From Vitrella brassicaformis (taxonomy: Eukaryota; Sar; Vitrellaceae): a DNA stretch of 64,000 nucleotides. Both the position numbers and the translations under genes were made by a program. The notes beneath the pieces were generated by a model. It was not told where the DNA came from and did not search any database. It worked only from the letters and a program-made list of their open reading frames with translations. The stretch lies in the NCBI GenBank assembly GCA_001179505.1, contig CDMY01000299.1:62001-126000 (forward strand). The letters are read 5' to 3'. Positions 46,631 through 57,861 of the stretch are shown here, in pieces (the first letter of the stretch is position 1; each line of letters opens with the position of its first letter).

Positions 46631-46799
46631 CACATCGCGGCATTTGGTGCACCTGTACTGACGAATGCACACACAGTCACCACACGACGTCTGTAGACTG
46701 ACTGCAGCAGTCATAAATGCACGCAGGTCATACTTCCCCATACCACACACACCGCCAAAAGGTCAAACAAATTGACCAGGTAGGAGAGAGAGAGAGGGA
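46631..46799 (-). repeat. Dispersed repeat R2, copy 2
   Basis: Matches 1628-1819. Keeps the minus-strand peptide pattern SLQTSCGDCVCIRQYRCTKC. Located about 200 bp upstream of the fusion gene start, so it could be part of a 5' exon or promoter region there. Confidence 0.65.
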
Positions 46800-46854
46800 G
46801 AGGGGGCAGGTCGGCGGGGAGGCCGGTGTAATACATGGATTGTTTGGAAAAAAC

Positions 46855-46890
46855 ACCACGAATATAAAATGTAGGCAACGATTTCGAGCC
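46855..46890 (-). promoter_or_regulatory. Shared TATA-like motif, copy 2
   Basis: CCACGAATATAAAATGTAGG then CAACGATTTCGAGCC. Near-identical to 49548-49585. About 420 bp upstream of the fusion-gene ATG on the minus strand. Confidence 0.4.
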
Positions 46891-47038
46891 TGTACCCACC
46901 AAACACACTCACACGCACGCACACAGACACACACAAACAGACAGACGCACTGATCTTGAGTAATAAAACTTCAGAAGAGCAGTAGAGTCAGTCGAGTGTG
47001 ATGGCGGGAGGGCAGATGGTGACGTGACGGCCGCCCGG

Positions 47039-49442
47039 CTACTGGCGGGCCTTTCTCCTCTTGCTGGGGGGGCCGGCCTGCTCGTCGCCCTTGCGCTTCC
47101 TATCGCCTCTGGCGGCTGCACACACGACGACACACACACAGCACTGTCTGTGTGCCTGATGCTGCTTCACCCTCAGCTCTACCACTTCATCGGCTACCAC
47201 ATCATCGGGGCCCGGAAACGGCTGCAGGTTCTCGTCACACACACAGACAATTGGTGTGTTGTCTGCTCGCCATACAACACCCAATGCGCACCTTTTGGTC
47301 GAAGAACGTCAGAAATGGGCGGTCAGAGTGCGCTGCGCACCCCACGAAGGTTATAGCGACCACAGCTGCGATTATAGGCACACCACCTTCTTGGCATCCG
47401 GCGATGCTGTGACCACCCCCTGCCCGTGGGTGAACGTGGACACCAATCGCCATACACAATCGGTGTGGGTGTGTGCAGAGAAGTCGACGTGCTGTCGTGT
47501 ACCTCCGATGGCTGTGAATGCACACTGCGACACACAGAATGCAGGTATGGCGACGTTGGCCCTCCCCGTGCGCAGACCGCAATACAGAACCACTTGCTGT
47601 GCGGATGATACACACGAGACACGAACAAAGAGGCCAGCAAGGCATTGGCGTGCACTCCTGCTTTCTCTTGATGGTTGCCTGCCTGGATGATGGCAGCTTC
47701 TATCACTCGCTCGGTGTGCTGCAGGCAGACAGACACACACATTGCTGCACGGTAAAGTGCTAAGGATGGCTTGTCGGCTCAGTATATAGTGTGTCGGCTG
47801 CCCCTCTCCTCACCTCGTTGCTGTTGTACGCAGTGGCCTGTTTGATCTCCAAAGGGCACTGACAAAACGCATGAAGAAAGGGCTGCACACACATCCACGC
47901 GAGGTAAAGCGCCGAGGAATGTTTGCTGGTCGTCCTCTTCCCAACCTTATTTCTGTATGCGATGGCCTGCTTCACCTCCAATGGAAGCTGGCAGGTCGTA
48001 GAACATTGCTGACAACAACAACGCAATGCCATACTTGTCTCGTCCATGTGTCAGGCGGTCGTCTGACCGTCTCTGGCAGGAAGCTAACCTTGATCGTCGT
48101 GTGATCCGCCCTAGCATAGCGATGAAAAGCGGAAGAACACACAGCTCTTCCGAGCCACAGAAGCAGGAACTCGGTGTAGGGGCATGTGGGGCTTTCCAAA
48201 GGAACTCCGATGTGATCATGAGCAGAGAAGTATACGCACGCTGAGAGGACCGGTTGACCTAATAATACCCAAGACCCACTCCTTGATGCCCTTGACGCAT
48301 TCTGTTGTCGACAGACAGCATGCGCACGCTTCAGCCCCAGTTGCCGGCGCAGCCGGCCTTGTGTGTGGCTGGCAAGGAGGGACTCGATGATGAGAGGGGG
48401 GAGCCTCAGGCACGACGGTGCGTCTGGCGATGAGTCGCAGAGTCGGCGATGATCCGGATGGACCTGCGTGCACTCCTCCGAGGGTCACCAGCTTGCGTAT
48501 GGCTGTGTTGGTGTGGCAGCCTGGGGGAAGGATGTCTGTGACTGATCACCCGCTGTTGACGTCCAAAATGCAGGCCCCGATCGCGCCAAGGCACAGCAGA
48601 TAGCCCGTAAGGTACGTCATCGTCTTCTTGCTCCGAGAAGTCAGGCTGACATACAGGACAGCAGCCAGCCGAAGTCGAGAGAGGTGAAAGTCAAAGTGGG
48701 GCGGTCGCCTCTGCCAGGACACTCAGTGTCGATTGCTTGCTTCACGTCCAGTGGCAACTGAAAAGCCACAAGCCCACTAAGGAAACCGTAGAGCATTGCT
48801 GACAACAACAATGCAATGGCAGACTTGTGTTATCCATGTATCAGGGACACTTCACTCACTCAACGTGGGGCGGTCGCCTCTGCCAGGACAAAGGGACCAT
48901 AGGACAAAGGGACCATTAAAGATGCGCATGGAACCGCACTCAGTGTGTGAGAATCTGACCTTTCTCGTCGTGTGACGTATTCAAGGGCAGCGATGCAGCA
49001 ACCGAGGATCAGAGCCGTTCCGAGCCACAGGAGAGGAAAGTCTGCGTACGTGCCTGTTGGGCTGTCGAGAGGAACTCCGATCTGATGACGAGCAGAGAAG
49101 CCGAGGTGAGCAACCAACTAAATTTTCGTCTTCTGCTGACCTTGGTTGCAGCGTGGCGGCCGCCGGAGAACGCCTCCAGCAGCATGTACCCGAATTTGCC
49201 GGACGCAATCAGCGTCGTCGATCTCCACCTTCGCTCGTCAGACCGCTCACCATGCATATACTGAAAGGCACAAGAAAAGACAAACACAATGACGGGCACG
49301 GGCAAGGGCAAGATCTGTTCACCTTTCGATGACTGCAGAGATAATGAGTGACGTGCCATTCACCAGCGCCATTGCCGATGCAGGTGGAGTGCAGGTCGCC
49401 TCCCAGTTCACAGACAATGTCTTCTTCTCCCACTGCATCCAT
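47039..49442 (-). CDS. Multi-span membrane protein with tandemly duplicated exons
   Basis: Starts at the ATG at 49442; first exons are 49323-49442, 49141-49260 and 48960-49081. Exon 3 is a membrane span (GTYADFPLLWLGTALILGCC). A following block at about 48725-48830 encodes SAIALLLSAMLYGFLSGLVA then QLPLDVKQAI. Between 47820 and 48210 there are degraded second copies of exon 3 and of this block, and a third copy of the PLEIKQATAY type. Further downstream come HTERVIEAAIIQAGNHQEKA (about 47640-47725), another span (IIAAVVAITFVGCAAHS) with DRPFLTFFDQK, and a basic last exon (RKRKGDEQAGPPSKRRKARQ) ending at TAG/TGA 47039. The C-terminal run would be a nuclear-localisation-like or cytoplasmic basic tail. 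I recognise no family. Some internal copies are probably dead exons, so the protein sequence is uncertain. Confidence 0.5.
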
Positions 49443-49547
49443 CCTCACACATCAATCCATCTCATTGTTCATACATGCATACATTTATACCTGCTACTGA
49501 ACCGCAGTGCCCTGTCAAATGGGATCGATCGAGAGGGGCAAAGACGC

Positions 49548-49585
49548 ACCACCGAATATAAAATGTCGACAGCGATTTCGAGCCT
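49548..49585 (-). promoter_or_regulatory. Shared TATA-like motif, copy 3
   Basis: ACCACCGAATATAAAATGTC then GACAGCGATTTCGAGCC. About 105 bp upstream of the ATG at 49442, a plausible core-promoter distance. Confidence 0.45.
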
Positions 49586-49755
49586 TGACACACATATACG
49601 CACAGACACATCGCTAGAAACGTCAGTTTGATTTCGCATCAAGGTGACCTTTGGCTGGCTGCAAGCAAGAAATGGTGGTGGTGGTGGTATTTGAGCTGGT
49701 ACGCCCCACTTCCGTCGGCCTGCTTCCGCCGCCGTCCACTCGAAGGCATTTAGAA

Positions 49756-50825
49756 TCAGACTTCTGGCGCCGGGCCGCTCGAGGACTGCAGGTGCCAGAA
49801 GGCCTCCTGCAATCTCCGCAGGATGGTCAGCCGCTTGTACCCGACACCCAAACCACCAGCAACAGCACCAACAGCACCAAGCAACATCACCTTAGCTCGC
49901 CTGACGTTCTCTTTTAATTTGTCGAGGGCGCCCCATCGGCATCTCTTCTCCATCTTAGAGCGCAGGGCACAGGACAGGCTGAGGTGACTCAACTCACTGT
50001 GAGCACACAACACACGACGTCAATCACAGTGGTGTGGTGTGGCCTGATGTGATTGCGTCATGCACCAACCTGTCCTGGAAGGTGGTGCAGGTGGCAGCGA
50101 ATGCAGCGCGGCGAGGGCCCGAGTAGCCATTGATGTGGCGCAGCAGCGGCTCGATGCACAGCACTGTGACCAGGCCGTGCTGTACGGACAGAGAGACACC
50201 CACATGTGTGTGTGAGGGGATGGGCGGGTCGGTGGTGGGTGGGTGGGTGGGTTGGTGCGTTGCGCTGCGTACGTCATCGTTTTGTTCTTTGGCCCTTTCC
50301 CGCCAGGCACTGATGCGCTCCTGCTCTTCCTGCAGGCTCCTCTCTAAGGGCACGGGGACGCTCACCTCCTGCACACACAGAGTGCATCCATCGTTACTTT
50401 GCCTAAGTGACTCGGCTCTTAACTGACCCCGAGCAGTGCAGCCATGTTGGCGGCCTGGATGTACTGCAACACGTACGCGCTGCTCTTGCTGCACGCACAC
50501 AGACGGACGGACAAGTATCAATGAAAAACCATGATGCGACCCACACCACCCACCCGTGCTCAGCTCACCGTTTGTATGTGGGCGGTGCAGCGGCTTCAGC
50601 CCTCTGACTGTGCCCTCCATGGAGTTGGACGGCAGTCCAACAACAACACCGAGGTTCTGCGGTTTGCGGTGCGCTCTGGCGGAGAAAGGACGGTGCGGGT
50701 TCAACTTGAAGAAGTCCCGGCAGCTGCGGGCTGATCGTCAGCCCTCCCGCCGTTGCAAACAGCGGCGGTGGCGCAGGGGTGGCAGAGGCGTAGCCTACCC
50801 CAGGCCTTTTCTCGAGGGTCACCAT
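49756..50825 (-). CDS. Unknown protein with C-terminal Gly-rich hydrophobic segment
   Basis: Five exons in phase. The ATG at 50825 opens MVTLEKRPGVGYASATPAPP; a longer upstream start is possible but uses no ATG that I can see. The order is a Pro/Ala-rich N-terminal region ending PPTYKR, KSSAYVLQYIQAANMAALLG, EVSVPVPLERSLQEEQERIS, HGLVTVLCIEPLLRHINGYS and finally EKRCRWGALDKLKENVRRAK followed by VMLLGAVGAVAGGLGVGYKR, a hydrophobic Gly-zipper-like segment. No family recognised. The Gly-zipper end suggests membrane insertion or oligomerisation; this is inference. Head-to-head with the GH16-type gene, 430 bp apart. Confidence 0.6.
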
Positions 50826-51257
50826 TGCCACGTCCGTCGGGGGACGGGCGACAGATGACGGCACAGATGAGGGGGACGGGGGGACTTCAGACGGATCAGA
50901 GGGTGGCGCACACACAACAGGCGGTCCTTATGGAGGGAAGAACTGGGCTCACAAGAGAGAGATGGAGGAAGTTGGGAAGTGCAGAGCGTTTTGCGATGGT
51001 CCTGTCGGTTTCATTTGCACCATCCGTAAGATGCCTCCGTCTCGTTTTTCGCCTTTTTCTCGCCGTCTTTTTTTGCGAGCTCGGACAGAAATAATTGGAC
51101 AACGGCTGTTCAAGCGGGCACACTCGCCCACAGCAAGGGGCCGCGGTGCTGAAACACCCTGCGCTGCACTGAGATGGAGAGGAGGGGAGGAGGGGGAATG
51201 GAGTGCTGACAAAGACCACAGGCGCCGCCCCTCTCCAGGCTCTATATTACTCAATCA

Positions 51258-54200
51258 ATGGCAGCCTCGAGGCTCCCATCACTGCTGGCACTCGCTCTGC
51301 TTTCTGCTGCGTCTGCTGCCGCCCTGGAGCACCGCCATTTGGTCACGAACGAGGAGATTCTCGCTGGTGCTTTTCACGATGCCGAGAAGGACGTGGTGGA
51401 GCAGTGCGGCGAAGACGAGTGCTGCTGTGTGGGCCCGTCACGGGCCTGCTGGGGCGTCTGCGGCCGAGAAATCAACTCAGGTGAGTGAGTGAGGGAGAGA
51501 AGCCCGATGAAAGACGATGGAGTGCGGAATGTGCTGTCGTCTGTGCGAGCAGGTGAGATAATGACCCGCCAGAGCTTCTTCTACGGCCGTTTCGAGGCCA
51601 CCTTTCGCGCCGCTGGTGCGCCGGGCACACTGTCGACGATCTTTCTGCTGTGGCCGCCGTCGAACCTGGAGGAGGGCTCCCAGTGGAAAGAAATCGACAT
51701 CACCATCATGGGCAAAGGCGGCGGCGAGGAGCTGCACACCAACGTCGTCACGGGCAGCGCCTGGAGCGGCGACTTCGACAACTCCCTTGAGATCCACAAG
51801 CAGGACCCGCCACTGGCAGACGAGAGCAGCGGCGACGGCGGCTTCCACAACTACACTGTCGAGTGGACGCCCGAGCGTCTGCGGTGGATGGTGGACGACC
51901 AGCTGGTGCGGGAGGTGGAGGGCGACGTGGTGGAGAAGCTGGACCAGCCCATGCACCTGCACTTCTCTCTCTGGGCCGTCAAGAAGGAACTCGCCGAGTG
52001 GGCCGGGGAGTTCTCTGCGGCCAACCTGCCACTGGAAAACGGTGAGCATAGAGAAATGCGCGGCCTGGAGAGATTTCCTTTTCTGTCCACACGCAGAGTA
52101 CAGGAGTGTGCGGATCTTCAGCTATGATCCCGAGTCGTCGTCTTTCTCTCACGAGTGGACGGATGACTTCAGCACCTTCAATGACGAGCGATGGGTGCGG
52201 CGGACGCACACCTTTCACGTCAATCGGGCGCACTTCACTGCCGACGCCGTCACTGTCGACGGCGGCTCTCTTACGATCGGCATGAACGAGATCGATGGAC
52301 TGGAACATGTGCTCACAGAAGACGAAATCGACAAGAGTGAGTCAGGACACACAGGCGAGAACCACCACCAGTATCCGACCATCCGTTTGGTCCGTCACGT
52401 GTGTCAGTTCTGGACACCTACGACTGCTTTGAGGAGGACACCGATTTCGATATCAAGCCCCTGGCGGATCACGACCCCCTGGGGGCTTCCGAGGCCTCGC
52501 CCCTCTCATGCGCCAAGACTTGCCTGTCCACATCTGGATGCGAGTCGTGGTCACAAGGGCCGTGGGGGTGCTTCCTCAAAGGAGATGTCCCCGCCGACGC
52601 ACAGCGTGTCAAGCGGGACAACTACGTGTCGGGGCTCAGGAGGTGTCACGACGACGATGCCGATGACCAGACCGGCGTAACGACCACAGATGTGACAGAA
52701 GAATCGGCGGCCAAGTTCTCCCTCCCCGATTCGTGTTTCGAGAAGGGCCTCGTGTACGAGGGCGGCGACCTCCCGCTGCCCGCCAACATGACCGCCGTCG
52801 TGTCCAGCAAGGAGCAGTGCGCCGAGGCCTGCCACCTCATCAAGGAATGCGTCGCATTCACGTTCGTCCAGACCGACGACGAGAGCGACCAGCCGGAGTG
52901 CTCGGTGCACGACGAGACGGCGAGTGAGAAGAAGGTCAACCTGGCTGGCACGGGCGTGTCTGGGCGGATGGCGTGCGGGGGCGAGGGCGATGAAGGTGAG
53001 GAAGGGGTGTTGGAGATTGATAGCGGTCCTGAACAGGTGGAGCTGCTGTCCTTGAGGGTGCTCGATTTGGACTTTGGAAAGGTCACCACGGTGAGCCGAG
53101 ATGCATGGATGGATGGATGGATCAAGAAATGTGTCGCTCGTGTGTGTCTTTCTGGTCAGCATGTGAGGAATCGCAAGGCGGCCGAGAGCCGGCTGCGCAA
53201 GACGCTGAGTGAGTCCTTCGGTGTGGGTCAAAAGGAGGTGGAGATATTCAGGCTCGTCGAAGGATCGGTCATCGTGCTCTTCAGGTGACCCGGACACGCA
53301 CGCGCGGAGAGAGGAGCATTCGGCAAAGCTGCATTGATTTGTGTATTCAGGATCGGCAGCAACGCCCCTACAGCCCTGTCCGAGACGTGGTTCAAGCTGA
53401 TGCAGGACCCCTCGTCCCCGGTCAACCGCGACTTCATCATCGACCCGTCCTACCCACCCACGTCATTCGTCCTGCTCACACCCACGCCCTCCCCATCCAC
53501 ACCGCCCCCAGAGCTGGAAGAGCCGTCAGCCGCCGACAACGCATCGTCGACACTCACCAGCTCGAACGATCTGCAGCTGAAGCCGCCTTCAAATGAAGAT
53601 GAGAGCCCGGAGGCGCCGTCAACAGAGGAGGGGGGAGGGGAGGGCGGGACGAATGGTGACACAGATGGCGGTGCTGATGGTGAGAAAGAAGGCGGGATGG
53701 GTCTGGGGCTCATCACTACCGAGGGGGAGATCTCGCCGACGATGCGGTGGGTGCTGATCGGGGGCGGCGTACTGCTCTTCTGGATCGTCCTGGCGTCGTG
53801 CATCTGGTTCGTCTACCTCCGGTGCATGTGGTGGCGGCGGGCACTGGCTACAAGTGTGCGAACGTACTACCAGACCAACCAGAGGATCAAAACCCGCCAG
53901 CAGATGGCCGCCACACACGCACACACACACCGGAGCGGCCACGGACGCACCCCCAAGAAGACGCGCACCCACCACACCAGCTCTCACTCCACCAACCTGG
54001 GCCACGCCTCTGTGTCGTCCATCTCATCCACCCCGCCATCAGCCACATGGTCCCCCTTCCCACAGACCCTGTCCGACGACGGCAGCATGACCCCTCCCCT
54101 GCAACGCCCCCCTCCCTCCTCGCCAATGCACCCCTCCTCACACGACCCCCGCAACAGCCCGGCAGCGGGCAGGGGGGTCGGGCACAACGACCTCTTCCCT

Positions 54201-54455
54201 TCGGATGAGGGCGATGAGCACGTGGCCGACGTCACCCCGGCCGAGAGGGGGCGTCCGACGGATAATGGTGGAGAGGCTGGGTACGGCCCCACACCGAGAA
54301 GCGTCGCGGACCGCACGCGGCGGGCGAGAGGTGACGATGGTGATGGTGTGGGTGGTGTGGAGGCTGTGGGGTTCCCCGATCCGGCTCCGTCGTCGACGAG
54401 GGCGGATCAGGAAGGGCTTGTGGAGTACCAGCCGGCGAGGATGCCCTCGGTTTGA
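51258..54455 (+). CDS. GH16-like / PAN-domain type I membrane protein
   Basis: Six exons (51258-51480, 51553-52041, 52097-52336, 52408-53090, 53160-53284, 53351-54455), all phases check. A signal peptide (MAASRLPSLLALALLSAASA) is followed by a glycoside-hydrolase-16-like beta-jelly-roll: FFYGRFEATFRAA, STIFLLWPPSN, then WKEIDITIMG, HNYTVEWTPERLRWMVDD and MHLHFSLWA. Family 16 enzymes need E-x-D-x-x-E; here the last Glu of the motif is missing (EIDITIM), so hydrolysis is doubtful. Next come two Cys-rich PAN/Apple-like modules (CAKTCLSTSGCESWSQGPWG and CAEACHLIKECVAFTFVQ), a SEA-like strand-helix region (about 53040-53380), an acidic stalk, one membrane span (WVLIGGGVLLFWIVLASCIW) and about 200 residues of disordered cytoplasmic tail. 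A glucan- or glycan-binding surface receptor is the likely role. Confidence 0.8.
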
Positions 54456-56038
54456 TGATGCGATCGATGACGGGAGGGGTGGTTGCGGCGCAGGAGTTTC
54501 TTTGCTTTGTTGTCGTGGTATGAGTCCATGGATGGATGGATGGATGGATAGAAGGAGGTGTGGGGGATTTTTCTCTTTTTGTTTGACGGATGGCCGCTGG
54601 TGCGGACAAACACGAAGGTCGGGTGTGGTGTGTGGTTGCGGCTGTTGATGGTTTGTGGTTGGTTGATGTGACAGTGAGTGAAGTCTTTCACCCACGCGCT
54701 CGCTCGCCCCTCTGTCGTGCTGATGTTTGGTCAACGCTGCATGTGCATGTGCGTGCAGGCCTCCTTCGTGGCTCCATGTCTCCATGTCTCCAGGTGTGTG
54801 CAGATGGATGGATGGATGGATGGGTGCTGCCATTACACTTAGGGCGTGGCGCGGCGTGGCCCTATGCAAACATGCAGTCGCTTGTGTTTTTTGAGCTCTG
54901 GTGGCTGCTGACATTGTCGATTGGTGCATGTGGTGTCTGCAACCAACTGCATCCACGGATCGGATCGGATGGCTTTTGTACGTATGTGTGTATGTGCAGG
55001 GGGCGTGGTGTTTTGTCCGAGTGCATAAGGAGGGCCCGATGTGTGTGTACAGGTAGCATCTTCCTTCCATTTGCGCATCGATGTGAGTGTGTGTACGAAA
55101 GAGACGTACACAAAGGGATCATCACATATATACGTACGTACATACGACACATCCATAACGGTGCGGTGTGTGTGATTCATTCATTGATGTCATTGATGTG
55201 TGGCGCGTGTGTGTGTGGATGCGACGAGGTAGGTCCTATCAAAATACGTGTGGATATTCCTTCCATCTCCATCCGATACTTCCTGTCTAATCCTTCCTCC
55301 TCCTGCTGCGCTTTGACTCACTCTTACATTGCTCATACACACACACATACATACACACATACGTACATACGTACACACGTACACACATAATCGTCTATCA
55401 ACGATCGGTCGGTCTTTGTATCCATTCTATACACTCTCCCTCTCTCTCTCTCTCTCTAATAATTCACCCTCGATTGCATCATGTTGATTGAAAGTGGCGG
55501 ATCTGCGATTGATAAGGCTGGCCCACCACCCCACAAAAATGCGATGCTAGCGTGTCCTTAGTCGCCCTGGATGCGCCTCTTTCTCTCTCTGTCGGTGAGT
55601 AAGACTGTGAATGAATGAATGCGGGTGTTTCGTGCATTGCTGCTGTGTGCTGGGACCGGCTGCCACATGAATGGATGGATGGATGGATGCGTTGATGGGT
55701 GGACGTCGGCCGACCTTTTGTCTCTCCCTCTCTGTGTACTCCTACACTTGCCTACACTTGAGTGCTCGTTCTGATGAGCGACCAATACCTTCTCTTGACC
55801 GAGACACATCCATTCACGAGCCACACCCACACCACACACGGGAGTCCACACCCAACGACGCCAGCATCGCACGCATGATGTCTTTCCGCACCACGACCGA
55901 GCGAGCATGAAAATGCAGGCCACTCACGCACGGACAGCACGAGAAGGCAGGGAAAAAACGAGGCGCGACGACAGAAGCGAAAAGTCCCGTGTCGTGTGGT
56001 ATGGCGAGATACCCCAATACGACGGGTTGCCCGTCAAG
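54456..56038. other. Intergenic spacer between convergent genes
   Basis: No exon seen. GATG/CATC and ACGTAC tandem repeats (for example TACGTACGTACATACG near 55129-55145 and 55345-55385) and CT-rich tracts dominate. Confidence 0.6.
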
Positions 56039-57286
56039 TCAGCTAAATGCCGACGGCTCCCCCCCGTCACCGTCACCGTCGTGTTGCTGGTGTTGCTCCC
56101 TCCCCCTCCTGGCCATGGCGGCCTCCCGCTGCTTCCGCTTGTACATCTCCCACAACAGCCGGTGCGTGTCGCTGATCGGCGACCCATCGGTACCCACTCC
56201 CTCGCCAATGTGCCGCGGACTCGCCGTGGCGCCCGAAGACGAGTGCGACACAGTCGAAGACGTCTGCGAGATGTGGACACGCGGAAGAAGCTTGCGCGCC
56301 TCAGGAGAAGAAAGCAGCGGGTGCAGCGGTGGCGACGAGTACTGCTGGTGCTCGGCCACAGGTGGGAGGGCGGGGCGGCCCTGCTGTTGGTGGTGGTGCG
56401 GTCGTCTCGTGTGAGCCGTCAGCCATCTCCGCAGCCGCTGGTATGCTTTCCACTGGCGATAGAGACGGAAGAGAAGGTAGAGCCCCAACGCCACATAGAT
56501 GGAGCTGCTGACCGAGGCCGTCACCGACCACCGATACTGCCGTCTTGACGCCGGTCCGCCCCCTCCCCCGCCGCCCCACACCCCCACACTCTCCTCCCAA
56601 GCACGGGTCAGCCCACCCCGCCCTGTCCCCCGCCCCTTGGCCCGCCTCCCTCCCACCAGCAGCCCCAGCCACCCCAGCAGGTAGCGCATGAGGAATCCCC
56701 TCTCTGCCACGCCGGCGCCAAACCCGCTCACCTCCCGGAACCACTGTGTGAGCGTCATGAGCATCAGCCGCAGACCCTCAATCACCGCCGCCGCCTCGGC
56801 AACCACCTTGAGCACGTCACGCAGGAAGAACCCTGGCGGCTGCTGCTGCTGCTGCTGTTGCTGCTGCTGTTGGTGGTGGGGTCCTCCCTGCATCTCCCCC
56901 TGCTGCTGTGTCGGGTGCATCGGTGGATATGGAAATCCTGGAGAGGGTGTGGGCTCCATCCATGGCGGCGGGGGCGGGGGATGGACGTACGGGGCGGCGG
57001 ACGGCACCAGGCTGGGAGAGGGCTGCTCATACACTGTGTAGCTGGGCACTGCGGCTGCTGCTGCTGGTCCTTGTGCTTGTGCTGCTGGGCCGGGGGAGGG
57101 GGAGGGGGACGGGACGCTAGATGAGGTCCACTCAGGGGGAGGGACGGCATCAGACGATGATGCTGCAGCTGGCCGCTGCTCGGCAGATGGTGGCGCGTCA
57201 TTGGTCGGCTGCCGCTTGTCGTCGCTGCCGCCACCCTTGGTGTCCCCGCGATGCCGCAGAAAAGGACAAGCCGACTCCTTCATCAC
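56039..57286 (-). CDS. Possible peroxin-13-like membrane protein
   Basis: An intronless frame of 415 codons from the ATG at 57286. The N-terminal 140 residues are Pro/Ser/Gln-rich with a poly-Gln run of eleven (about 56840-56875). Then comes FFLRDVLKVVAEAAAVIEGL with RLMLMTLTQWFREVSGFGAG and a hydrophobic MRYLLGWLGLLVGG, a Gly/Arg loop, a second hydrophobic segment (SSSIYVALGLYLLFRLYRQW) and a charged C-terminus. Pex13 proteins combine a Gly/Pro/Tyr-rich N-terminus with an amphipathic FExxL-like helix and a membrane core, so Pex13 is my best guess. The SH3 domain of fungal/animal Pex13 is absent, as in plants. Low certainty; it may be another membrane protein. Divergent from the proteasome gene, 575 bp apart. 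Confidence 0.4.
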   Translation of the reverse strand: MMKESACPFLRHRGDTKGGGSDDKRQPTNDAPPSAEQRPAAASSSDAVPPPEWTSSSVPSPSPSPGPAAQAQGPAAAAAVPSYTVYEQPSPSLVPSAAPYVHPPPPPPWMEPTPSPGFPYPPMHPTQQQGEMQGGPHHQQQQQQQQQQQPPGFFLRDVLKVVAEAAAVIEGLRLMLMTLTQWFREVSGFGAGVAERGFLMRYLLGWLGLLVGGRRAKGRGTGRGGLTRAWEESVGVWGGGGGGGPASRRQYRWSVTASVSSSIYVALGLYLLFRLYRQWKAYQRLRRWLTAHTRRPHHHQQQGRPALPPVAEHQQYSSPPLHPLLSSPEARKLLPRVHISQTSSTVSHSSSGATASPRHIGEGVGTDGSPISDTHRLLWEMYKRKQREAAMARRGREQHQQHDGDGDGGEPSAFS

Positions 57287-57861
57287 GACATCAATCGGCT
57301 AGCCACCATTAGTCGTCTTGATCAGTAGCAGTAGCAGTGCTCCATGACCGTCAGAGAGGCCGTGGGAGCGCGTGGGAAGACAAAGAGTCGCTTTGCGAGT
57401 CCTTGTTCCTCAAAGATGGCTTTTAAGCTTCCACAAGTGTCCACAGGTGGCCGTCTTCACCCTCTGCAGACCTCCCTGCTGCCTCAGCTGGCTGTCACAG
57501 GCTCCGAGATGCCCAAGAAGTTCTAGAGAGTGCCGACACGGCTGGTGCTCACGGGATTTGATGGAGAAAGAACAGAAAAGAATTCCGACGCCGTGGAGAG
57601 AGCCCCGCGGAGCCAGAGAACAAAGAGAGAAACAGGGAAAGTCACCTCCACTCGTGAGAGCGGTTTCACGGAGCCTGCGCGAGCTTCAGAGTTTGAAACC
57701 AGGCGAGCGAGAAGGAAAACGCAGGAGCTCCGCACCGTTTGGACAACAGATTCCTGCAGCAGATCTCCTAGACCTTCGTTCCATCTGATCTGGCGAGCAT
57801 CTGAGCGAAGGCGCGACGTGACGCCGCTGCTGCTCCCTGAGGCAGGCAGACATCTCACATC

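Larger units (their letters stand above)
46435..47038. other. Upstream region of the fusion gene, with repeats
   Basis: Contains dispersed repeat R2 copy 2 and the TATA-like motif copy 2. A possible 5' untranslated exon precedes the acceptor TTTGCAG at about 46481. Confidence 0.5.

Noticed and set aside
54590-55390. A 266-codon plus-strand frame as a gene
   Set aside because: Composition is Cys/Val/Trp-rich TG-repeat sequence, with no ATG-proximal domain, no splice partners and no recognisable pattern; it fits spacer between convergent genes.
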